Source of the DNA: Saccharospirillum salsuginis
GTDB lineage: Bacteria; Pseudomonadota; Gammaproteobacteria; Pseudomonadales; Natronospirillaceae
Direction: 5' to 3'
Assembly: GCF_014651855.1 (NCBI RefSeq)
Contig: NZ_BMXR01000005.1
Span: forward strand, 384,709-448,708
DNA: 64,000 nucleotides
Shown: positions 28,101 through 37,048 of the stretch, in pieces
Position numbering within the stretch: position 1 is the stretch's first letter
Layout of the letters: the number at the start of each line of letters is the position of its first letter
Notes under the pieces: model-generated
Databases searched by the model: none
Told to the model about the DNA's origin: nothing
Seen by the model: the letters and a program-made list of their open reading frames with translations, nothing else
Translations under genes and position numbers: made by a program

Positions 28101-31100
28101 TTTCCGAGGCCTCGTTACCGGCGATGTCGGTCGCTGATACGGTCAATACGAACCGCTGGGTTTCCTCGATATCGCCGACAAAATCCAGTGACAGTGGGTC
28201 GATGCGTTCGAATAGATCGAGGGACTTTTCCTGCAGGCCGGACTCTTCACCCAGAGTCACCACCTCGCCCTGGTACTGGCGGGTCAGGCTGTACTCGGTG
28301 ATGCCGAAATCGTCGCTGATGTGTATCGAGCCTGAGAACGGCGTTTGCTCGATGACGTACTGCGCCACATCCTCGAATAAAATGGTCGGCGCTTCTTCGT
28401 CGCCCAGCACCTGCACTTCGATGGGCTCGGATTGCGTAACATTCACGCCGTTGTCCCGTACGTCGACGATCAACTGCAACGTCTGACCGACGTGGGTGTG
28501 GATCATCGACAGGGGCAGTCCGATGGACCCGTCAAAATCCAGCCAGTAACGCGACCCGACGGTGATACCGCCCAGCGTGCCGGGGTTCGGCACCTTGACG
28601 TCCTCGACCCGGCCATCGCGACTGAGATTGCGCCAGGGCATCACCAGCTCATTGCCGGATTCATCGATCAGCAGGGTACGAACCTCATCAATCCAGATAT
28701 CGTCACTGGCCTCGCCCCGGATCTTGATCGGCTTGCCGGGCTGAACGCTCAGCGGCCCGGTCGGCTGGAAGAGCGCCAGCTCGGGCGCCTCTTCATCGTC
28801 GAGTATTTCGATATCCACCGGTGCGGTCGCAGTTTGTCCGGCGGTGTCCCGGACCTCGACTTCGAAGCGCTCCTGGCCGGTATGCTGCGGTGCCCGGACA
28901 CTGAACCGGGCGTAACCGCCCTCTTCCAGTTGGTGTCGACTCAGGGCTTGCTCGGACAAGAGCGTACCGCCGTCGAACACACGCAGGGTGACGGCATCCA
29001 CCCCGATGTCATCCTGGGCCAGAGCATTAATCGCGAACGACTCGCCCTCGTGATAGCGGCTGCCGGCCGCGGGCGTGCGGATGCTGATCGTGGGCAGAGC
29101 GTCGGCTTTCAAGGCCCCGCTCACCGACGTGGTGCTGATATTGCCCCAATAATCCCGCGCTTCCAGGGTCAATTCCCATTGCTCGCCGGTTTCGGGTGTA
29201 TTGAGCCGGCCCAACGCCATCTCCGCCTTCCGCTGCCCGGCAGTCAACGTTGCGTCCGCCAGCACCTGCCCCTGGCCGTCTTTTAGCACGACGGACTTCA
29301 ATGGGGATTCATCGACCAGGCGCACTTTGGGCGTGTAGTCCCGGTTCAACAGCAGCGTTCGACCGTGAGTGGGCGACAGGAAGGCCACATTGGGACCGGT
29401 ATCATCCGGCCGGATGTGAGCGGTCACTTCGGTGGTTTCCGACGACAGGGCGAAGGTGTCGGTGGCGATGATTTGGGCGGTCAGCGTCCGGGCTTCGTTG
29501 GCCAGGCCCTGCTCGGCCAGATTCAGCGACAGGGTCTCGCCGATCAACGGGCGAGGCACAAATCCGGCCTGTTGGTTCAGTTGCTGGCGCACCAATAGGG
29601 AACCGTCTTCATCGAACCAGCTGACGGTGACATCGGTGACCGCGATGTCATCCTGAGCCACTAGGTTCAACTGAAGGGTATCCCGAGCGAGATAGCTGTC
29701 CTGATCCAGACTGGCTTCGGCGATGGTCGGCGTCTGGTTGGGCACCACAGCCACGACGGCGGAGACGGTCGACGCATTGCCTACTTCATCGTAGGCGGTG
29801 ACGGTTACGGGGAAGGAACGGTAAGGACGGTCATCCTCGGTTTTTTCATCCCATTCCTCGGGGGCGGTACCCTCGGGCAGTGAGAAGGACGGCGCAGTAA
29901 CCCGTATCAACGAAGAATACGCATTGAGGGCGCCGGGAATGGCCTGCAAGGAGAGCTCGTCCCCGCCGAGTACATCCTCTTCGGCGCCGGTGAGCACCAG
30001 ACCGCCATTCACCCGAGCCAGGCCGGTCGCTTCCAGCCGTGTGGCACCGACATTGTCGTAACCGGTAACTTTCAACACAAACTCACGGTTCTCGACCACG
30101 TCCGCCCGTTCCGAGCCCGCGTGGGTGCCCGTCAATTGCGGAGACGCCCAATTGATGACCGGGGGTTCCATGTCCGGCCCGACAGAGACGGAGACGGTAT
30201 TGCTGGTGTCCGTCTGGCCGGCCGTGTCGACAACCACGGCTTTCATGACCCGGGTCAACGGCTGAGTCAGTTGTTCTTCGGTCTCGTAAATAAAAGCGTA
30301 GGGGGCGTGTTCATCGGAACCGACCAGGACGTCATCCACATAGAATTCGACCCGGTCCACGCCCAGGTCGTCCTCCGCATTGGCCCGCATTTCGACCGGC
30401 AGGCCGGACACCAGCGCCGCCCCTTCAATTGGGGAGGTCAATGAAACCGTGGGCTGTTGATCCCCCTTAATGGCCACGGACCGGGGATCGGTCTGGGAGA
30501 GCCGGCCGTGGTAGTCGACCACCCGGACGGCAATGTCGATACGTCCACCCAGACGGTCAGCCTCGACCGGTACTTCAAAATTCACCGGTACGGTCGCCAC
30601 GTCCCGGGAACCCGGCGTTTGCGGGTCCGCTTCCAGGTAACGTGTTGCCGTGACTTCGTCATCCACCAACAACAACGCCTCGGCGCCATACGCCAGGGCG
30701 TCATCGGCCACCAGGGCCTTGATTTGAACGGTCTCACCCACGGTCGCCGACTGTCCTTCGACCGGAGTGACCAACTGTATTTGAGCCGGTTCGTTGGCCA
30801 CCACTTTCAGCAGACGACCGTCGGTATTGGCGACACCGCCGTTGTGGCCGTGCACCAGCGCGCTGACGGCGACCGATGTCTCGTCCACGGAGACCGACGG
30901 CACATCCAACGGAACGCGCCAGATCTCGAACAAATGCTCTTCTTTTTCCTTGCCCTCTCCAACCTCACGAACTTCCATGGCGGGGTACCGCACCGTGGCG
31001 ACCTTGTCGCCATCCAGGAGGTAGTCGACTTTGCTGATCGCGCTCTGAGCCGGTGACTTGATCGGCCCCAGGTCCTTTTCGATGAAGGCCGGCACCTTGG

Positions 31101-32781
31101 TACCGGAGACGGAGACCTGCCCGATCGCGGGCGAGACCCAATCGAAGGTTGGCGGCGTTGGTGTACTCGGCTTGCGCACCCACAGGGTTTGGGGTTCGGT
31201 CTGTACGGCCTGGCCGGCGGTATCGGTCGCGCGGGCCACCACGGACAAGGACTGGCCGGCCAACGCTTCGGCGACCGGTACTTCAATTTGATAGGGTGCG
31301 TTCTTGACCCGGCCAAGGACCTGGTCGTTGATGAAGAACTGAACATCATTGACGCCCAGATCGTCTTCAACCTGGGCGGTCAGCGTCAGTACCTGGCCGG
31401 TTTCAATGTTGGCCGGTACATTCAGGGACAATTCGGGCGGGGCGTCGGTCGCCTGTATCGACAGCGTTGCCTCCAGACCGCTGCCGTCCAGCGTCACGGT
31501 CAACGGTACCGGGTTCTGCTCGCTCAATGCCTGGGTGGCCAGGAGCTTGCCGGAGCGCACTTCGACCAAGTCCGAGGCCCAGTCCGGCAGGTGATAATTC
31601 AGCGGTGCGTCCGGGTCCAGCGTGGCCGTACTGCCGTCGTCAAAGACCGCCTGCCAGACCGGCAACTCATATAAATGATTCAGGCTCGGCAACACCAGCG
31701 TGGATTCTTCGGTTTGCAACGCCTGTAATTGCTTGCTGTAGTCCACCGAAACCGGCACAGCCACCGGCTCCGCCGAGCCGTAGCGGACCCAGACCATTAC
31801 CGGTGAACCCTCGGTTTCGGCCAGTGGGTAGATCACACCGGCTTCGGTGACCAGAACCTTGCTCGGGTCGGACGACTCGAAGCTGAGCCCCGGTGCCTTG
31901 TGGTTCAGCACCACCTCACCGCGGAACTCGAACTGGACTACCGCCCGCAGCTGGCGACGCTCCAACGCGTTGGTGAGCACGACATCCGCCGGTTGGGAGG
32001 ACAGACCCAATACCTGCTCGTTCACATCCGACCCGGTGAAGGCGATCTGGTTCAGAGCCTGGCGGTTACCGAAGGCGTCACGCACTTCGGCATCGACCAT
32101 CACGACGCCGTCGTGAAGGATCTGGGCCATAGAGAGCTGAGTGGTGAGCGGAATGCGTGCGAGGAAGGTGGTTTGGTCGTCTGACAGGGGGTAGAGGGTC
32201 AGCAGGCCATCGGTCTTCGCGAAGGCGGACTTGGCGGCCAATTCCACGACACCACCGGTCTCCGCCAATGTCGCGGCACTGAGGCCTTTGATGTCCGCCT
32301 GGACATAGCGGACATCGTTGTCGTCACTGGCCTGAAAACGGACTTCCAGCCACTGGTCCTGAGCATCACCTGCAATGGATACCTCGCCGAGAGACAACTC
32401 GGGAGACGCTTGATCGGACGCGAAGGATTCCTGATGGGTGTGAGTTTGGCCGGTGATGTCGACCACGGTTGCGGAGGGTTCGAACCGAGTGGGACCTTCG
32501 AGCGTGACCCCGAATTCGCAGGCTTGGGCGCCGTCGTCGCGGGGCTCGGCCTCTGAAAGCGACAGCGCCTGGCCGTTCACCGAGACTTCGGCCAACTGCG
32601 GGCACTGCTCGATACTGAGCACATAGCGCACCGACTGCTGAGCCGGTGTGACAACCTGCGCACTGCGAAAATCCATTTGCCCTGCTTCGCCCCAAGCCAT
32701 TCCAGACAACGTCATTCCTGACAAAGAAGCGAACAAGACCCCACACAGGCGCCGGTACAACCGTCCTTTATTCAAATCCAT
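1..32781 (-). CDS. Giant exported multidomain protein with Ig-like, propeller, IPT/TIG and RTX repeats (3' end beyond window)
   Basis: One open frame of 10,927 codons runs from the ATG at 32781 to base 1 with its stop outside the window. I saw no stop at any point translated, and spot checks at 26940, 18558, 13650, 2037 and 60 are all in register. An in-frame TAA lies 9 bases before the ATG, so the start cannot be further upstream; the Shine-Dalgarno AAGGA is close to the ATG. The N-terminus (K5, R7, R10, R11, then [20 protein letters not shown]) looks like a Sec signal peptide. Then come Ig/cadherin-like domains (32690-24000), LVIVD propeller/Big_5/IPT modules (23300-10200), more propellers and Ig-like domains (10200-1900, with a Big_1-like domain near 2700), an acidic DxDxDG segment near 1100, and RTX repeats. 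By family resemblance it is a giant surface or secreted adhesin-like protein; the exact role is unknown. A Sec signal together with RTX repeats is unusual, because RTX adhesins normally leave by type I secretion. Confidence 0.9.
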   Translation of the reverse strand, partial: MDLNKGRLYRRLCGVLFASLSGMTLSGMAWGEAGQMDFRSAQVVTPAQQSVRYVLSIEQCPQLAEVSVNGQALSLSEAEPRDDGAQACEFGVTLEGPTRFEPSATVVDITGQTHTHQESFASDQASPELSLGEVSIAGDAQDQWLEVRFQASDDNDVRYVQADIKGLSAATLAETGGVVELAAKSAFAKTDGLLTLYPLSDDQTTFLARIPLTTQLSMAQILHDGVVMVDAEVRDAFGNRQALNQIAFTGSDVNEQVLGLSSQPADVVLTNALERRQLRAVVQFEFRGEVVLNHKAPGLSFESSDPSKVLVTEAGVIYPLAETEGSPVMVWVRYGSAEPVAVPVSVDYSKQLQALQTEESTLVLPSLNHLYELPVWQAVFDDGSTATLDPDAPLNYHLPDWASDLVEVRSGKLLATQALSEQNPVPLTVTLDGSGLEATLSIQATDAPPELSLNVPANIETGQVLTLTAQVEDDLGVNDVQFFINDQVLGRVKNAPYQIEVPVAEALAGQSLSVVARATDTAGQAVQTEPQTLWVRKPSTPTPPTFDWVSPAIGQVSVSGTKVPAFIEKDLGPIKSPAQSAISKVDYLLDGDKVATVRYPAMEVREVGEGKEKEEHLFEIWRVPLDVPSVSVDETSVAVSALVHGHNGGVANTDGRLLKVVANEPAQIQLVTPVEGQSATVGETVQIKALVADDALAYGAEALLLVDDEVTATRYLEADPQTPGSRDVATVPVNFEVPVEADRLGGRIDIAVRVVDYHGRLSQTDPRSVAIKGDQQPTVSLTSPIEGAALVSGLPVEMRANAEDDLGVDRVEFYVDDVLVGSDEHAPYAFIYETEEQLTQPLTRVMKAVVVDTAGQTDTSNTVSVSVGPDMEPPVINWASPQLTGTHAGSERADVVENREFVLKVTGYDNVGATRLEATGLARVNGGLVLTGAEEDVLGGDELSLQAIPGALNAYSSLIRVTAPSFSLPEGTAPEEWDEKTEDDRPYRSFPVTVTAYDEVGNASTVSAVVAVVPNQTPTIAEASLDQDSYLARDTLQLNLVAQDDIAVTDVTVSWFDEDGSLLVRQQLNQQAGFVPRPLIGETLSLNLAEQGLANEARTLTAQIIATDTFALSSETTEVTAHIRPDDTGPNVAFLSPTHGRTLLLNRDYTPKVRLVDESPLKSVVLKDGQGQVLADATLTAGQRKAEMALGRLNTPETGEQWELTLEARDYWGNISTTSVSGALKADALPTISIRTPAAGSRYHEGESFAINALAQDDIGVDAVTLRVFDGGTLLSEQALSRHQLEEGGYARFSVRAPQHTGQERFEVEVRDTAGQTATAPVDIEILDDEEAPELALFQPTGPLSVQPGKPIKIRGEASDDIWIDEVRTLLIDESGNELVMPWRNLSRDGRVEDVKVPNPGTLGGITVGSRYWLDFDGSIGLPLSMIHTHVGQTLQLIVDVRDNGVNVTQSEPIEVQVLGDEEAPTILFEDVAQYVIEQTPFSGSIHISDDFGITEYSLTRQYQGEVVTLGEESGLQEKSLDLFERIDPLSLDFVGDIEETQRFVLTVSATDIAGNEASETIQVVVHPDGPPEMTLVGTDPESDYRQGSVVKSLVSIEDDYASSDDRLRSLVLLTSLSSESGYGLTTTEDGLFAQLPDITGDLSIHANGRVSAMLAATGEGLSLQAMSSAPSYLNVRRAGAAVPLTFEVTRTFYDDCGLVTETETITSQDGRISLTDPQNRPLTAVDVRFQSGMPEWLTGVRLDRSSLSALNAIRVNNESSSIRQRHQLTWSVRQDGAVHSLTQPKVSSSASASVRLADGWFIPRSQQQSVRLMGAAVDRFSQDRPAQVLAELALWRLQADDTLPELTVESPANGQTVVPGQRLDLKLNASDDSRMLRSIRVRDGQSLLHESGWLADRNDHHYSIDVPKDWTSPEYSLSVTTEDASGLTADASLSFPVRRNHAPAVEMKAFKSYRQNGVWRKRYTDAARLNYGEFWVRYGEPFEMDFALSDDEALMSARLYRKGVDGNYIGAPLFEKTWPHQCGTPVTLQSGLSIDVTFNQPDVTEYELVVKDYYGHTTTRSFLVHPLTNMAPQIQIVSPADDQMLVAGSRYIRMLVAITDDRMLSENSVSVRVDGRSAEILSSEMLPVNSADVDDTRLDQSFNAIYDTIERVYGVDMAKQWGRPDSLYARLREIVLRVDGGLSNDRETVTLSASVTDSDKVHTRHGIDLQLQPDDIQPEVFLRQPEATYGPVEGSDFTLAYQAYDNTQVKQIEVAVAYGAFAEAGDPYTLTDYDTVRTITDIPEEDADTRTTSQVETPRYSNVQHTPLLSEIADMTGIPHADIEGAAIFVRLRATDAWGHETESEAWFNIRRDEPPTVDLVEPHIGATVVEQTGLYVNVHAFDDVGVAEVQLVAEYANGDTAYQQILRQPPWQFEVPIPEFDEGQADANAVTLKVSALDTYGDSTGDSLHRVDEPPRTIRITKDQPPQVTIAQPLDGATAIEGQHVLVQLNAIDDVGIDSVNVEVTGLIGGSRTLTDMVYPYEMVLSIPYGQAGTPIELSASVTETRPSGEARTVESPRTVQIEVTADTDAPTITVAKPYESGTTVTEKRAMPYQVAIDDNVKVNVARVHLAVDGNLDGVYSEDERIRSQTLLQAPYNGQIGIGTIEDYWTGDGPEPNQLPLQFTVVAEDGVGNRSETSRPAMLIRNALPEVTGIQFLDNRGNNLGGVDSLTEGRPVRITVAANDPEVGVDSAELYLATGTDPQDADYKRLGTDGAAPFAFDYVVPAGEVGETLNFRARATDMDGYRSELSLVRSVTIDEDQPPVIEIVKPANDQSVVIDGQDIEIYAEVFDDLGPDGIDRVVFHVNDRPLYTAWSPVGEQLGSYAQDHIYRGTFSAPEGVDGFYVHAVAYDRLGHEAQSQTVLIGSIRDTVVPQIENLQPLNNDVLTAGDPVRSVVGVVDIGVIDHVYQTWTREYRGADGAWQTLNERTFELFRDDAREPGDETPVSDEQNHRTIYWADIVAGSLLQRTEWPNERLRITTDVETEHHDVSSETVHEVGLRFAETRYMAPDNSQSGWNSAKEVYFSSVGQYRAADRKGAMMAAWSTSDPFWLEEQHLTEAPERIEFSGIGILDSVDENQSAGDGNFFAYSDLLAGSQEIFAGTIGDMDAEADLIVAGKSGRINEEACPPISPFPKGCSFITKLESQIKDDWIAGSSLEGTGELYYDNTGAELLLFTQRNGDGQFGLPYLLAGRVDLPYNTVLGLDRMDNLVLVANGHGGIQVIDISNFSAPYHVGYIKPYGYSRDVVIQGRYAYIAASHEGVVVADIADPAMPIVASVDTTGVASRLFLRGDRLYVTDMAGAGRVSQLNIVDISSPFTPQVIKSVELEPNREDLVSDGVYDVLVTGNKAYVTVQYSDQEDKPAQSVVEVIDLSQIDDYTVDSTVPAVVQREASEAALGAHDIELARGGVQVASGTGGIKRLELTEMTVLAVTPEDGLDQVSPNLESILVELSDPVSLDQQADAHLKVMAGDVTLGTNVTDRFDIEFPVTDDDITQRHRIELTLKAGEALDTHQKYTVVVTEGLEPAAGVALSSDFTSRFYTAISDALPPEIVSICAQQVLDETQVCTASGGIEGGTKLVILGHNFSDAPTLTLGGQTLVVESVSTTADGLDKVVASTVPNYAGPASVEIENSAGLKDLVIGGFTYVDLLRIDFIDPAVVSTTQAGENDLTRIVGLGFQPDVTVRAWKSGQPETAQTFTVDGDVLSLYSAEEMRWSVPDFSDDQGGYRGFVDVEVTDGLGRRYVKPKALFYGRLDVNRILEPAAPDVEDLEYLDPTELPPGGIVDLATDTNLDLLYVLGQPLDDWYNPESMPHPNRITHIDTMRKLYYPGWISLVHYDRSNIGQAAPMHRLGYYDLPKDTKPSSLALGGEHLYVFSRGINFSLIGTPHEGNTWLHVLNRVDTLEPLPEGESTDRGILYEIPLPFSNPVSDAIVVGRLMVAAESDGGLALISLANPSKPVVIQTIEEKSIGGSRHHLDIDQMEHRDGYLFAVSNGQRLVFDLRRPGLPLVHSSPMESKNPWLALFDNQRGIVQDADDDSLVFSEWTSSEYLSERARFTTNGFEIPGDTQALNALTTLVAKFDVTERKKKPDQAYLSLIDRSENQEATLLDAVQVGKTIELYKPFRSNHLLTGDGLFAFADEFSPNESRLVIVDTLISDLVSTTPHAGTVGVSLDTGIEMTFSSPPPVTQGDLTSYVELVALDGSESGSSVSSTLSIAEGDDQTLIIQPDALLDSNTRYQVRLKGEPGSRRTRGLMDFSWSFETGNDVHDPLDVLNIAPTALTVDGGQVSVDLANAVSPAFFIGGEGVSITSVSAIEGGQRYVLEVPPSTAGSAELLIKDSNGQTLSILGAIQYLEPLTLTRLTPNQGSLNGGNVVTIIGEGLRQEDGLTIRFGDRTATDYKLLDSERLQVTVPSGRLGRVDVTVAYADGQTGTLKGAYEYVQPSQALIEGISTIYDARLDPSNTYLLAAAGNDGLVVFNIDASTYTARQDRVFNPDDLLKLIDEDEDGQDDRILTQVELPGGYSAVGVEPYFEPGVDRAFVTGVKPGHPAKLFILAFDELDLTRTTWVREQRLTSTYARGLTVNDDRVLVANGSAGLTIVDGWLHSKTYVSQSVGLPTSLPAQDVDDWVSEDRLMGYAAVVAGDFELNGKPSDDVDTQATGGFHIIGFNAGSGTEVVASLDQPASRVVVEGHYAYLAAGNDGLVVVDIADPDQPRIVSRFSKPGYVYDIDVQGGIAYLATGEGGTRLVDVTSPDQPFVLSGTTGMDATSYVVLASNYASYSIGNGAVGVTGDSTLKVHGVEPAQGVLFPDGQGRYRTLVRFNKSIEGASSNTDHFRWIDSDGQVLPAEVVLEGNDAVVLLDRDTARTLPSGERLVLEVDAGIVSTDDSGFVLYELESDRQFEFQVQSNAWAQVELHNVVPRRSLVNQPRTLTVGVSGVPATADVRLSLDGIDIPVVERMQDSQNDDHELLIVEMPAMSAPGLYNLHLESSFHGITQLTTLEGAVAIDDDIAIHSVTPAWGPIQGGNSVRITGSGFEPGTSVTEGLSAVIGNIPISGITVYSTSQIEVHMPPGVPGKHALTLENRYEQETEKTNAYGFGLRQLAVSHPEAVNPTRVEVDAEIGTAIATSGYYKTHKTLVTAHDVGISEAYRAVVFDVQDPNRLLLVGGNTTLPTGSEGDQMIAEALAVNSIFEKQQRGETLTSEEETLLDRSDQLQLPLSIDSVDLQSVVEVEEGVERKRLYVATGNGGVARLNLDEQNGLQLLNQEKGEALTSSVAVSDQLLVSAELAAVPPSGAKIPPCGFVSGTDSGHRIRIMNTMDLDDPILMDSQPIVAGSVLDISENWLLASGHRKTATWLQAMGCEFIARSSLDEPSNATDSSILTLMDTSNTEDVRVFTLPSDASAKDALIHRDRLWVAAGKAGLVGYAVDNPDDIQIIGLSGLQSGGIDAHGLTRVGSTLFVATTNGVVVLDVRDPRAPLVVSAGNTESVLDVNLFKDRLIAAGGIGGLRSFQLPGALVVSSSADSRDRLTVPEAEQFTLRFNELVEPGSLEEDGAVSLESIHPDTLVRTPVPVSITPVYYGDLSNATDRYTVSFAVTPDMHYELKVDSARNVRGGDLWVPYEVEFTIVEDGLARPDIQSVEQGAFNVGDERDLIIRGEGFQADSVVKIGARSFPVDWLDEHTLRVNKAELSQAIFEAGQYAVEVHNGSLSDRFNAGVMIGESIDGVAFDLSRSTMSVKGGITVSATADKSVLLPGATVRLVGRTSGTVWETGATPFEDGEVETTIDLNEDIESQSSLTFIAPGVITAELVDVWINLPGGETVSAGTLSYTYPNGRMLSLPNYPPMVAGAILQTDDTLFVGVESGRQPTAYNHFLMDAGLEIYDVSLYDRPVRLSQLPLDEPVTGLAKVDQLLWLANGADGISLVDINRLDEPLELGRWQLAGGDVKDLTYSDRLDTVAVLVADEANQSGRIQFYQAHGTGLKVDLDWPDLRFSNGADHVGIPRALEWSIDGELVILVEGPNGWYTLSIDPQTKAIERSAVTLAEPGSVEHVSMTLAGDRLVLVTDRVWQVLESDESEGWVPVYWQVQADDNTVVSSQQQQSITTNSDGLVEKSLPSFQVTSVLPEPGSILTDNDAIQVGFSQLLNTDPAVIEAGVSILSDDGTPLTGATVDAINTVYGGLLTIDVSSITEPSPSINLVLNDTLRDISGAALEPVQYGFDRLAGQRPQLEHVQRVTDAGETSLHYFHADGTEKALITGEFLNIPADHLELKVDDQTVAADDITVLDDQRIQFTLPAIETGSDPLALTLTITNTDSGVTARMAGAVVVLPSLSVQHIEPASGPIQGGNRVTLYGAGFTPGMNIWFGGQPAGDIKVLSGGAATVRVPAGSFGEVVVSASSPFFEDQPFEAADPYFYTGQQTGGVNLDDGAGQPIAKMTTNGQLVYAITGGQHQLTDEFGHTKTLSSQTARLVLLDVSDPVNPIVLTKDQVDEEAKYYHFEYPGQLSPLGFTDMARVGTQLFVSGGDKLFVFDTTIANDPILTRTKTLTGNARVLLNEGNLLFALHSKGVSIFDTSRLFEPKRVAYLSSQDLGGVVSQGVVMNDRLWITTQDGRLRSLSLVDGAYEVRTEAELKDGAGRTFQAGGLWVSDNLILVSARSFGSIQAFTPGIDGWERQDELNLTHLNASSQLSAGQLSVRGAHLFVAAGEGDLQEYDISGWLNGEFDQSPVLIDYFGVTGNVEAFALSEDAIYTGSRFGVVGGSGRDNPVDDVGKVNTLGGALGTFADPSFTVLEASPAPNGWVSGFEPVRIQLNRIADYDQVTAGSGMLTVTRSGVDVAGYLTQSVNNAGGRLEFTPNQAWQPDSEYRIRLSGDLIDLHGDTLGYDQSWRLYGTEHRAPSLYGVEPSFGSWAGGSEVVVSGQGFGSTTRFSFGGIEVSSEDILSLTASEAVLKVPGHTKARDANVTVGVTVANGPRKATRLRGFTYTAEPRILAIGQFTPSSGDIDYSDRRFLFSRDEVMAIRAAGLSEQTRVLLNGEPATDVTLINESTLVVRLPERALGTLGVQLVNGAETSVVNRDASILLSTQTLIEQGRTFAVNGDRIVVGEGNGVRLYQFLSDTDLNRLTSMGISDDVIDLHLGKNDLFVLSADGRVSFFDISDPLEATFVESWQGPSGSRSLSVHQRDLAVVTAGGAYLKPRQADLFTRLSGSALDAFAHAKGLILVHADRAEVRSWSDPDTVTHTETLPNASNEWRLRSNLAGRLLMTTSDQFVAWNTLPFVLGNSHGLNTISGTGSPAALIQDWRLEQSGEDWKLHNGLLETADFGVDIPSQVDLDDLALTERGQLLWEQSGRVRSAVLPIHAVNTVESHIGAADDSISLSLSGSVDNWQSVDVRLEQSDNQTPLGVTTTLTGHRLSISPQASFEAGTRYTLTLDGLETDLSGVDEPAQLQFPLAADAVFGLESAELDGVSPQMVLENSAFDLTLSGSNLSEVTTLSVGELSFGPDDWVLSSGELTLNLSVGEAGRLDIRWQSQGTDRVIGGALEVVAALAITDLSTDHDQGGTALSLGGGDQVSFTVPALRKETIAVHWLESGEAIGPENRMEFEYSGNTIRLQSPEGTTGKQVRLALVRSRTQESLISETLLTYVDDVAPKVTVQQALGDKGRFAFSADEPISFDRFTATAKVETYESNGSEDITDWFSSIQLSDRSYAIQLNENKVLPANRTYFLSVYGIADNAGNLSSNGSGDATGQLRPTYQAPDTLAPREDSIQVSSGGDILVDGHGFIAGSRHILDVTAEDNRQSSSELDYDYRLSANGGISYLTGWNRIRNKRFELNVDDRFDSDLTLEIRVGDGSMSTIKRFQYSVQAASIQLADNGFAVTPVQPEEGQSIDIAFELEGNLELIRSLAVYVDGVAIDSAFNQDTGLVQATWQAEALEAYGSNGSEVDLPVRLGVTYGVEHQVKLFDRQFTLLPDSTAPRVAIVSPADNSALPESMPLEVLASVNDGTGIENIKWCENLVGQPAQCIESQSSRYGLTGDYQVGDSVQVNVRATDVRGNQSEAVGITFTLVDELGSVPYIRWRQPQDQSNLYSGQTLNFEGSAADIDAVNVTLWINGESDHADNPESEAVVVQQDAFTGSMSIPVRSADTWATLVAHAETSSGKTVRDLRSVLIKADDGLPQQASIELQPASGLYSGLMARVRVAPPEGMADFDTLSSFDVVGDSQTRTFPMTAAEQTVPVGADSLMVRTRLRDLSGNDVTVEETFATTPYLSPEPIAIHALATSEESIVIHGEVTDDLWIVNGYTGMTLGVDNKVVHTVTDATAQRAWMSGTWLAIEHNSVGNQYPVSVFRKVDGHWTFVSETTLNGRPEGLFDNVLVTRNGRYVSAWLLGESAPVSVPGVALDSAIQDVAVNGNRVWVLTADKLSALLVTVGDAVTLTRRESHNLNESGEGLQLRVTPRYVYALGTHDVHVFDRENLGWSEMTLPSSLDRGAALTMDDGLLLSFHDAVPTRVIEGGDTLGWMPEVYQSLAGSPLRLVARNRNTGELVAFKRDHAPETLPVTHQSAGQGIWVAVGDGLSPSKSIEFRNTADQPVTALWVSDPLALASSLPDAFLQGGYFLSGADEEQTVTLNRPGATWNVSGQVTVPADGDSLSISPAESASFANGGLIPVVVQSGNDVTLSGQAAGQGMVLPAMSWLDASLEEPSALLNVIAGETEQSVQYSLSPLSVSGERVTLASPLANDTFVEGERIPVDLSTVVDADVRWIKLSLNDFNGAVIHRQILPDGDIKTGLTAPFVDVQSTYFLKVTAYETDQHIPVVTEVPIRVLPDTQALSPVLTGLGSHAIAGSQVRIGVEADHASVREIRVYQGQTLLAYGQNSLTVTVPGEADALKIQGTAVSVDGHRFTTEQSLEVLKGPVWQTTEYTAEHALASRQGLWTSRSETLYLNGDARIDTQGTVVSLAGYRDRLLALTQEGELWSVRLDGENAERIRSYDFEGRQLVLSGGWLFLLDAQGNLYRTRINESLDEAASPLLTNVTAVRANGDRVHALASNELKTIDRSGQVSTLFSGESDLIRLSHGKETIWIADEAGTIRGVDPVSGRAQTVDQLGQPVIGLVEWDGVVFVADRSGNLHAYSATRSPNALGTWFDVFEENATDLMAWNNGLIGLGANGSRLTNIGSHLPGGTEHQAEDLGAVTDIQAANGHFTAPGGSYGAVLGTQTGFEWTRSVYPVGGYAGRADATAVNGNHYFILQQDRQRVLAMDQNTGAIRTLVSGLPVSQLAASETAIAVGYDNEIRLFDAESLALISRHVFSDATVERLVIDRNLVILTSDQRLYRLNIGTGSEPVQVGHYTGSDIRDLSLAGRELLMAQGNDIKAVDILSGATRLYSQASQVLSVDWMGRDILFVEQQDVTRIRHIPFQAETAETAPIFESANTLSQFDYDAHRLYMAHGDKGLSVQRLALDRIPGEPRINTLEESWELGRPLRVALSSERSQAAYQLDGNDHAYLFGAGNDGVYTLNLSGDEVSGQNLALNLDAVQMNGPIAHSGDTSIEVVGSFQTDALSVGLSAQGRYTATPVQLSATVNGQVSNVREIQFYAAAPASSDFKLVARDRYAPYEVDLNASTAGDYQFRARVLTTNGQSRDSEVLIFPRVDDEAAPSVQIEVPDELIAGQPLHVDVTVTDAEAGLESARVYLDGAYRQEILGGTTTRISLPALTDGSYTLSIQAEDKAGNTATGSEVISIVADAEPVFESATATDSIRERTGLEVSFVATDDVQVQSAYILWNGSRKDLTGGTNRLVVSEYIRDVRTERVDGSVTQDLTIGIVDSQGQETTQTLAVTVNQDLPPDLSGMDVLYPDTAVRGRSILMQVKGLGSLDDGGRSDLTLEVLSDGELLAKPGLNGDFVTFSLAVPKAAPSEWPIRIRVTDGLGQSTTSDAYLITTVGQPNKITMSTERGNSPDESRVGALARFDAKVVDDAGIAVAGQTVRWQLTYPGEDEPRDLGTSETDAEGIATLQMLTQRKAADYTVGAILPEYPGVASASKAWTLNPGVPEKVLLNHLPAVRVTESINQNWTLLDIAGNETQSDSALALTVTYTNTVANDDYFGISGESTLTVVDTANTTAVEGDLANGDLVYQLTAPTTAGLHSLAFGFDGQPLDVMYDHDGDADTQAVAITGLDWRVEPGEPAELVFVDGETGDAVDTALTRTSKQAHDFEARVLDTHGNPVDTINGLPTNGLLGLSWTGPATINDRTEDATLDITRGVTGFAIEPTDVGQFELSVNEISSPFESADLSATVSIEFIYADPAVESFNYRLGINDDADVIDIWFDEAVRLPQDLIDSLSDEELSGQIATISGQEWTYKGSFSSDSSDRIRFTFGPDNDDAIWKAGQCATISFEESKLVSVQTGNAVQQDVIEVCPLDARLRLHDNQRFILANQTYNQAFVWSDYLSDSDRRARLSLHVNGERQSDNAVAYGVRIPSMAELGGEDGATLTVRAEGSYYDAQGVEVPMAFYNELQYQVFSPDGDADNDGVTNKIEIGTPGLDPTNPDSDGDGQPDSVSDLVIEGTNGADELHGGPGDDKISGLNGNDVIYGYFGDDILTAGNGNDKLYGGAGNDTLSVNGSGSNELYGGDGDDTLTSGYSTDRLEGGAGNDRLESDYRYSRDRYWFYPGFGQDVIKDYSYTSYADIIYFGEGIAPEDITYQRDGEDLLLNHVNGQDSIRVELWFNSFNYHIEKIRFSDDTVWLDETITDELLTVVGTSGDDVITGVNNHTDRLYGGDGNDTLSGLSGNDYLYGELGDDMLKGGNGNDYLEGGHGDDTLIAGNGNDKLYGGAGNDTLSVNGSGSNELYGGDGDDTLTSGYSTDRLEGGAGNDRLESNYRYSRDRYWFYPGFGQDVIKD
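10200..23300 (-). repeat. About seven tandem modules: LVIVD propeller + Big_5-like + IPT/TIG domain
   Basis: Three domain types recur in fixed order. Propeller blades carry LVIVD-type signatures: VVVADIADP near 22850, LVVVDIADP near 18540, VVVLDVRDP near 16250, LVLLDVSDP near 13250. Big_5/SbsD-like domains follow, with the pattern 'P..G...V......I...F' near 22330, 20160, 18230, 16060, 14280, 12270 and 10550. IPT/TIG domains have G-x-x-x-GG-x-x-V-x-x-x-G-x-G-F signatures near 21930, 19550, 17580, 13640 and 11930, with weaker versions near 15750 and 10250. IPT-to-IPT spacing is about 1.7-2.3 kb. I know no named family with exactly this composite unit. Confidence 0.75.
24000..32690 (-). other. 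N-terminal Ig/cadherin-like domain array of the giant protein
   Basis: Translation shows a recurring pattern of about 90-110 residues: a Pro-rich opening such as PPTVDLVEP or PPVIEIVKP, then DDxGVDxV, a strand with a G-turn, and a closing ATDxxGN. Examples lie near 25380, 25720, 24380, 28780 and 30450. The pattern is that of bacterial Ig-like or cadherin-like domains (Big_9-type) in large adhesins. Individual boundaries were not computed and are approximate. Confidence 0.75.
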
Positions 32782-32969
32782 GATCCTTTACATCACGTCT
32801 ACTGCATACAACCGCCAGTGCACCACAGCCATCCTTCGCATAACTGACGGTTTACTGACATAATGAGGAACAGAACCTTACCAATGTAAAGTATTCATGT
32901 CCAATCTGGATGGGAAAGGCGTCTGCTTTAACGAATGTGGAACATTTAGAGGCTAGAGCGAACACTTCG
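32782..32969 (-). promoter_or_regulatory. Upstream region of the giant gene
   Basis: This 188-bp leader must contain the promoter of the giant gene. I found no convincing sigma-70 box pair. On the minus strand the 9-mer ACTTTACAT (32892-32884) sits about 110 bases before the ATG. The same 9-mer occurs about 115 bases before the PEP-CTERM start at 55883. A sigma-54-like TGGC...TGCA is present near 32815, but its GG-to-GC spacing is 9 rather than 10. Confidence 0.3.
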
Positions 32970-33002
32970 AATAAAGCCGGGCGATTAACACCCGGCTTTA
33001 TT
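32970..33002 (-). terminator. Rho-independent terminator of the KilA-N gene
   Basis: A perfect 12-bp stem, AATAAAGCCGGG (32970-32981) and CCCGGCTTTATT (32991-33002), has a 9-base loop. It lies 28 bases after the KilA-N stop on the minus strand. A/T-rich stem ends on both sides would let it act in both directions. Confidence 0.85.
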
Positions 33003-33030
33003 GTTCAGCCCGAATTGGAAACGATACCCT

Positions 33031-33759
33031 TTATTCCGTAACCGGCGACAACGTTTCGCCTCCCTTTGAGACCATGCCCACTACAGCCGCCCGGCTCAGC
33101 CAGTCGCAGAACACCATTTCGCAGTGGTGAAACCCCAGGCCTCGAAAACCGCCCTCGAACCAACTCAACAGGCTGTGTTTCAGCGCCATTTCCGCATCTT
33201 TGGGGTTGATGCGCGCCAGGCGCCGGGTCTGCTCGAAGAAATCTCGCCCGCGAGCGGCGGCTTCCTCGGCTGTCAAGGCGCCCTGCCCGTCGTACTCCCA
33301 CCAGGCGATATCGCCCGAGCGGTCTTCGTCCCAACGCAGGTCCCGGACATAGCCCAGTTCGTACCGGGTGTGGGGGCTTGGGTCGAGCGCCGCCGGATCG
33401 GGCCGATCCTCCATGGCCCGCAACACCGCCAGCGCGAAGCCGGAACCTACCCAGAGCGCGTAGGCTTCAACCAACTCCCTTCGGGCGAAGACCGACAACG
33501 ACGCACCCGGTTGATCGGTTCGGCGGGGATCTGTAGGGATATACGGCTCGCCTTTTCGTTCAGCCAGATCCGCCTCCCAGGCCCTAGCTTGCGGTGACTC
33601 CAGAAATCGATCGGGATGGTGTATTTGGGCGCCGCAGGCGGCCTCGTGCAGATCGTTCAGGGAATAAAAATCGCCCCGTCGTCGAACGGGATGGGAGAGG
33701 ACGGTGATTGAATTATTTTGGGGCGAGCGGGATTGTGACGTATCATGATTGATAGCCAT
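33031..33759 (-). CDS. KilA-N domain protein
   Basis: A 242-aa protein. Residues about 25-110 fit the KilA-N fold: DFYSLNDLHEAACG, then FLESPQARAW, then FARRELVEAYALWVGSGFALAVLRAM, corresponding to the 'NATKLCK...FSxWL...V.P.LA..LA.WISP.FA..V' pattern of that family. KilA-N is a DNA-binding domain found in phage and nucleocytoplasmic virus proteins, often as an N-terminal module. The C-terminal half (WWEYDGQGALTAEEAA; HHCEMVFCDW) was not recognised. The ATG at 33759 has a good GGAG six bases upstream and is preferred to the in-frame TTG at 33777. It has its own terminator and no operon partner. It may be a phage relic or a free-standing regulator; no phage genes are adjacent. Confidence 0.75.
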   Translation of the reverse strand: MAINHDTSQSRSPQNNSITVLSHPVRRRGDFYSLNDLHEAACGAQIHHPDRFLESPQARAWEADLAERKGEPYIPTDPRRTDQPGASLSVFARRELVEAYALWVGSGFALAVLRAMEDRPDPAALDPSPHTRYELGYVRDLRWDEDRSGDIAWWEYDGQGALTAEEAAARGRDFFEQTRRLARINPKDAEMALKHSLLSWFEGGFRGLGFHHCEMVFCDWLSRAAVVGMVSKGGETLSPVTE

Positions 33760-34074
33760 TGTGGACTCCTCTAGCAAGTCTGCATGGTTAGCTGCCTTCG
33801 GGTGTTACCCGCACCCGTTGGTAGCGCTAGTTTAATGACAGTGTCTGTCGATAGATCAGCCTTTCTATGTTGCGTTTAGATTTACAGCGTGTGCTCACTG
33901 CGAATACAAAAGAGCACCCGGTTATTCACTCATGAAACACTGGTTAGATCAACAGTTTTTTGCACGAATTCCCGCTCCGATTGGTGGCATCCCCATCCCG
34001 TTCCGATAAACTCCCTCGCCTCACAATGATGCCGCGCGTCGATTGAAAATAGCGGTACGGAAGAGTTATTCACC
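33760..34074. promoter_or_regulatory. Divergent intergenic region with a small palindrome
   Basis: 315 bases between the KilA-N gene (minus) and the next plus-strand open frame. The clearest structure is the inverted repeat GACAG-TGT-CTGTC near 33838-33850, about 85 bases upstream of the KilA-N start. Its place fits an operator, but this is speculative. I see no convincing -10/-35 pair and no RNA gene. Confidence 0.3.
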
Positions 34075-34407
34075 ATGGAATGGGGTAAAAGGATGATCTT
34101 TGTCGTGTTGGCGACGATATTGATCATGGCGGGGTTGCCAAACTCTGCGAACCGATTACAAAGCAGTGTTCACTTCCCGGCTATTCCGATCCGCCCTGAA
34201 AATCCTGGGCATCTGCTATCAAACAGGTCTGCGTTGAAAACAAGAACAACTGGCGAATGCTCTGACCGAATCCCGGTTCTAGTACAAAAAAGGCATCAAG
34301 CCATACTGTCCGCAGGGGACAGGGTGGTTTTATGGCTCGAAACCGGCAAAGACGGAAGATGTCGATTCTTCGGTCCGATGACACAATTTCCGCTGTTTCA
34401 ATGCTAA
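34075..34407 (+). CDS. Possible small exported protein of unknown function
   Basis: A 110-aa frame that starts MEWGKRMIFVVLATILIMAG, which could be a signal peptide or membrane anchor. The rest is Arg- and Pro-containing with two Cys (CSDR and the terminal C) and matches no family I know. A GGAAGAG lies about nine bases before the ATG; the internal ATG at codon 7 is another possible start. There is no flanking operon partner. Coding potential is uncertain and it may be a chance frame. Confidence 0.3.
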   Translation: MEWGKRMIFVVLATILIMAGLPNSANRLQSSVHFPAIPIRPENPGHLLSNRSALKTRTTGECSDRIPVLVQKRHQAILSAGDRVVLWLETGKDGRCRFFGPMTQFPLFQC

Positions 34408-34553
34408 GAGCCTATGATTCCTATCCTGTACCAAGGCTCCATTTTAAAAAAGCCTTGAAACACGGATGGTAGAGGCGCGGATATTCTGCGGACGCGACAC
34501 CTCGCCGGATGCAAGGCAGACAGAATGTCACTCCGCTCTTATCGAAAACACAG

Positions 34554-34581
34554 TCGAAATCCACTGTAAAGTCAATATAAT
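34554..34581 (+). promoter_or_regulatory. Candidate sigma-70 promoter for the Rpn remnant/S26 peptidase pair
   Basis: A perfect -10 TATAAT (34576-34581) is preceded by TCGAAA (34554-34559, 4 of 6 to TTGACA) with a 16-base spacer. The start codon at 34617 is 35 bases downstream. Only the -10 box is strong. Confidence 0.5.
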
Positions 34582-34616
34582 GAACGCTTGCCACAAACCC
34601 ACACGCCGGAGCTCCC

Positions 34617-34868
34617 GTGGCCAATATCCCCAAACCGTCCCGCAACCCGCACGACCGCTTTTTCTGCAACGGCATGGAGAATCAGGCCGTCGCCCGGGGC
34701 TTTATGCAGCATTACCTTCCTGAGAAGGTCCGCGCAGCCCTGGATCTGGACAGCCTGTCGCTGGAACACGACAGCTACCTTGACCCTGCGCTGCGCGAGA
34801 CGGTCTCCGACCTGGTCTACCATTGCCATCTGGCTGGCAAAGCCAACAGATGTGACTCGGCCCTATGA
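34617..34868 (+). pseudogene. Truncated N-terminus of an Rpn/YhgA-family nuclease (Transposase_31)
   Basis: 83 codons from a GTG start with GGAG five bases upstream. The text HDRFF...ARGFMQHYLPEKVRAALDL, then SLSLEHDSYLDPALRETVSDLVY, matches the N-terminus of recombination-promoting nuclease/YhgA-like proteins (PF04754; pattern 'HD.FFK..L..P..A.EFL..HLP....LDL.TL.L...SFID..LR...SDLLY'). Family members have about 300 residues and a PD-(D/E)XK core that follows directly. Here the frame stops just after the first strand, so catalytic residues are lost. The stop overlaps the next start (ATGA), as if a deletion joined the fragment to the S26 gene. It could still be translated and drive coupled translation of that gene. 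Confidence 0.75.
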
Positions 34869-35542
34869 CACCCTGGCACACCACCAAAATCTCCCTACAG
34901 GCTTTTTCTGTGATGGTTCCCGGGCTGACTCAGGCTTTACTGTTGCGTTATCGATATCTCGCGACTTGTCTAGTGCTTACGGTCACAGCCCTGGCCCTCG
35001 GATTGCACTTCGACGCCTTTCTGGACAGACAAAAAGCTCAGCTTTATCTATTCACTCTGAGCCTATTTTGGTCGTTCACTGTGCTGGTATCAGCATGGCA
35101 TCTAATTCTTTACCACCGTCAAGCAGCCAATAGCACTTGCAGACCCCATAAGAAAAGCGCCCGACTTTGGCCTCTCGCTGGTACCGTTCTATTTTGGATC
35201 AGCCTACTAACACTTGCGCTGCACAATCCCTCGGCGATCACCGGGGTTGAGTGGTACCGCGTGGCTGGCCACTCTATGTCGCCGATCTTGCAACCGGGTG
35301 ACTGGCTGGTGGTCGATCCAAACTTTACTGAACCGCCCAACATCGGGGACATTGTCATCGCCAAAACACAAAACATGGATCACTTCCTGGTCAAACGCGT
35401 GGCCGCCTTCCCGGAGCATTACCCAGCCACTGAGCATTCTGTATGGTTACTGGGAGACAACCCCGACGCCAGTTCCGATAGTCGTGTTTATGGAAGCTTC
35501 CCGGTTAGCTCCATCCAGGGTCGAGTCGCCTGGGTTTGGTAG
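34865..35542 (+). CDS. S26-family signal peptidase-like membrane protein
   Basis: 225 aa. The C-terminal third carries the signal peptidase I boxes: GHSMSPILQPGDWLVVDP (box B, nucleophile Ser), DHFLVKRVAAFPE (box D, general-base Lys) and LLGDNPDASSDSR (box E). Three hydrophobic stretches (about residues 30-50, 60-82 and 104-122) precede the active site, so it is a membrane protein with a periplasmic catalytic domain. The housekeeping LepB is longer with a different N-terminus, so this is probably an accessory peptidase. The ATG overlaps the stop of the truncated Rpn frame (ATGA), suggesting translational coupling. Its substrate is unknown; nearby giant exported proteins are possible clients, which is inference only. 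Confidence 0.8.
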   Translation: MTPWHTTKISLQAFSVMVPGLTQALLLRYRYLATCLVLTVTALALGLHFDAFLDRQKAQLYLFTLSLFWSFTVLVSAWHLILYHRQAANSTCRPHKKSARLWPLAGTVLFWISLLTLALHNPSAITGVEWYRVAGHSMSPILQPGDWLVVDPNFTEPPNIGDIVIAKTQNMDHFLVKRVAAFPEHYPATEHSVWLLGDNPDASSDSRVYGSFPVSSIQGRVAWVW

Positions 35543-35551
35543 TAACCTTGG

Positions 35552-35890
35552 CTAGATCCATTGACTGTCTTGCTCGACGTCCCGTAAGCCGCAGTCTTCG
35601 AGCCAGGCCACCAAGTACAACGAGGCAGATTCCAGGTCACGGCCGCCCATAAAACTCAATTTGGCTTGACCTTGCTTCAATTCGTAGGTTTCCAAATTGG
35701 GGGTACTGTAGAATTCCTCGAACACATCCAGGGCTTTTTCCAGGTTTGCTTCAGCCATCGGGAAGGTTTTTTGAACAAAATTCTCCAATGGTGCGCCGGT
35801 TTTGCCACCCAGCATATAATTGAACATCTCTTTAAATGCTGCTTCGTGCTCAGCTTCGACCTGGCCTTTGATGGTCAGATAGAGCTCCAT
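35552..35890 (-). CDS. Conserved-looking small cytoplasmic protein of unknown function
   Basis: 112 aa, acidic, without signal peptide or membrane segment, starting MELYLTIKGQVEAEHEAAF. The ATG at 35890 has AGAGGA nine bases upstream. The sequence suggests a small alpha/beta protein: a strand (ELYLTIKG), helices around AEHEAAFKEMFNYML and EANLEKALDVFEEFY, and a final strand/helix (SASLYLVAWLED). I do not recognise a family. It is convergent with the S26 gene, with only nine bases between stops. It precedes the toxin/immunity locus but has no evident tie to it. Confidence 0.65.
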   Translation of the reverse strand: MELYLTIKGQVEAEHEAAFKEMFNYMLGGKTGAPLENFVQKTFPMAEANLEKALDVFEEFYSTPNLETYELKQGQAKLSFMGGRDLESASLYLVAWLEDCGLRDVEQDSQWI

Positions 35891-36121
35891 CGGTGGTAAT
35901 CCTCTTATAATCCGGGGTTGTTTTCGCCTGAAAAATTGGTATCAATGGTTGCCGTGATTCTCAACCGGTAAACTACTTTTGCTTTTGACGGTATTTTGGC
36001 TAGCCCAACGGCTATTACGCTGCTGCCGGCCTATTTGCGTGATTTTGCTCGTTAATTCGTTCTTTGGTGCCTACTCCCTTGTTCTTGCTATCCTCTTTCC
36101 ACAAGAAGGTCGCACACCAAG

Positions 36122-36913
36122 TCAACCTTCCTTTTGCTTCACCTCGTCCCATATTTCTTTTACCGACGAGTCCACTCCTCCGCTCTCTATCAATTCTTCA
36201 ACCTCTGTCATTAATCTGCCAAAGGCCTCTTGGCAGTCATCGGGAAGCTTACTGCGGTCCCAATAATACTCAGAAAAAAGCGACTTCAACACATCGCTCA
36301 AATCACTTCCCTTGTTCAACTCTTCCGAATCAATCGATCTCAATGTCGATATTAAAAAATCGGACCGATAGAAATATTTTCTAGAAATTTCAGAATAACC
36401 TACCAACAAACAATGTAAATTCAACGCATATTGTCTAATAATACTATCAAGCGGCAGACTCCCCTCTATTGGAGCTCCATGTTTTTTAGTTGGTCCTGGA
36501 GACCGTACCGTAGGTTTATAGGTGGATGGCAAGAAATAGTCCCAAAGCGCCAGTTCTTCCTCTAGACTCCAACCTAGCTCTTTCAGGCTTGGCAATACTA
36601 GGTGCACTAGCAGCTTGGTCATCTCAAATTCGTTAAAACCACCGAATTTGTACACAACATAGCTCCACCCCTCTGGTCTCCTTAACGGAAAATCATTAAT
36701 CCTGGCTTTTAGAAATAGGGTTTGCCCCCTTCCATTATCCCGTGGTCTCTCAAACTCACCTGTAAAGAAAAAATCCTTGCGTATTCTGAGTTTCTCCTTT
36801 CGAAGCTCAGCATACTGACCCTCGCAATACTTCTCCCACAACTTTTCCCTCTCTTCGATCCACTCAGGCTTATCCGTAAAACTCAAATCCGGCTTTTCAA
36901 TTACTATTGTCAT
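36122..36913 (-). CDS. Putative immunity protein 2, paralogue of immunity protein 1
   Basis: 263 aa, cytoplasmic (no signal or membrane segment), acidic and Trp-rich. It is clearly homologous to the product of 37155-37931. Shared blocks are IEKPDLSFT near the N-terminus, EREKLW, NDFPLR-PEGW-Y-VY, LGWSLEEELALW-YF, and PIEG-LPL. It sits four bases after the orphan toxin tail on the minus strand. That order (toxin, immunity, orphan toxin tip, second immunity) is the hallmark of Rhs/CdiA-like polymorphic toxin loci, in which displaced immunity genes still protect against sister strains. Codon and base use are AT-rich compared with the rest of the window, suggesting transfer. The function is inferred from context; I cannot name a Pfam family. 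Confidence 0.65.
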   Translation of the reverse strand: MTIVIEKPDLSFTDKPEWIEEREKLWEKYCEGQYAELRKEKLRIRKDFFFTGEFERPRDNGRGQTLFLKARINDFPLRRPEGWSYVVYKFGGFNEFEMTKLLVHLVLPSLKELGWSLEEELALWDYFLPSTYKPTVRSPGPTKKHGAPIEGSLPLDSIIRQYALNLHCLLVGYSEISRKYFYRSDFLISTLRSIDSEELNKGSDLSDVLKSLFSEYYWDRSKLPDDCQEAFGRLMTEVEELIESGGVDSSVKEIWDEVKQKEG

Positions 36914-36916
36914 TCG

Positions 36917-37048
36917 TCAGCCCCCATCCAGATCCGGTATTTCTTTAATCGCTTCAACCGCTGAATTGAACCCCAGCGTAGTCAGATCATCCAGCAATGC
37001 TCTCATATCAGCATACTTTACTGCATCGCTCATGCCATCAACTATCAT
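36917..37048 (-). pseudogene. Orphan C-terminal fragment of the toxin
   Basis: A 43-codon frame (ATG at 37048 or an internal ATG five codons later) encodes MSDAVKYADMRALLDDLT and then TLGFNSAVEAIKEIPDLDGG. It aligns end to end with the last residues of the large toxin protein: MTDKVRYADLNGLLSDMV, then ALGFDSAVEAIKELPDLD. The upstream part of the toxin domain is missing; the sequence back to 37154 shows no similarity that I can see. It is therefore a remnant of a displaced toxin tip paired with the immunity gene that follows it. It is too short to be active and probably a recombination relic. Confidence 0.8.

Noticed and set aside
32804..32818. Sigma-54-like TGGC...TGCA before the giant gene
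   Set aside because: The GG-to-GC spacing is 9 bases instead of the nearly invariant 10.
33838..33860. LexA-box-like CTG...CAG near the KilA-N promoter
   Set aside because: Spacing is nine bases instead of ten and the inner bases do not fit the SOS consensus.
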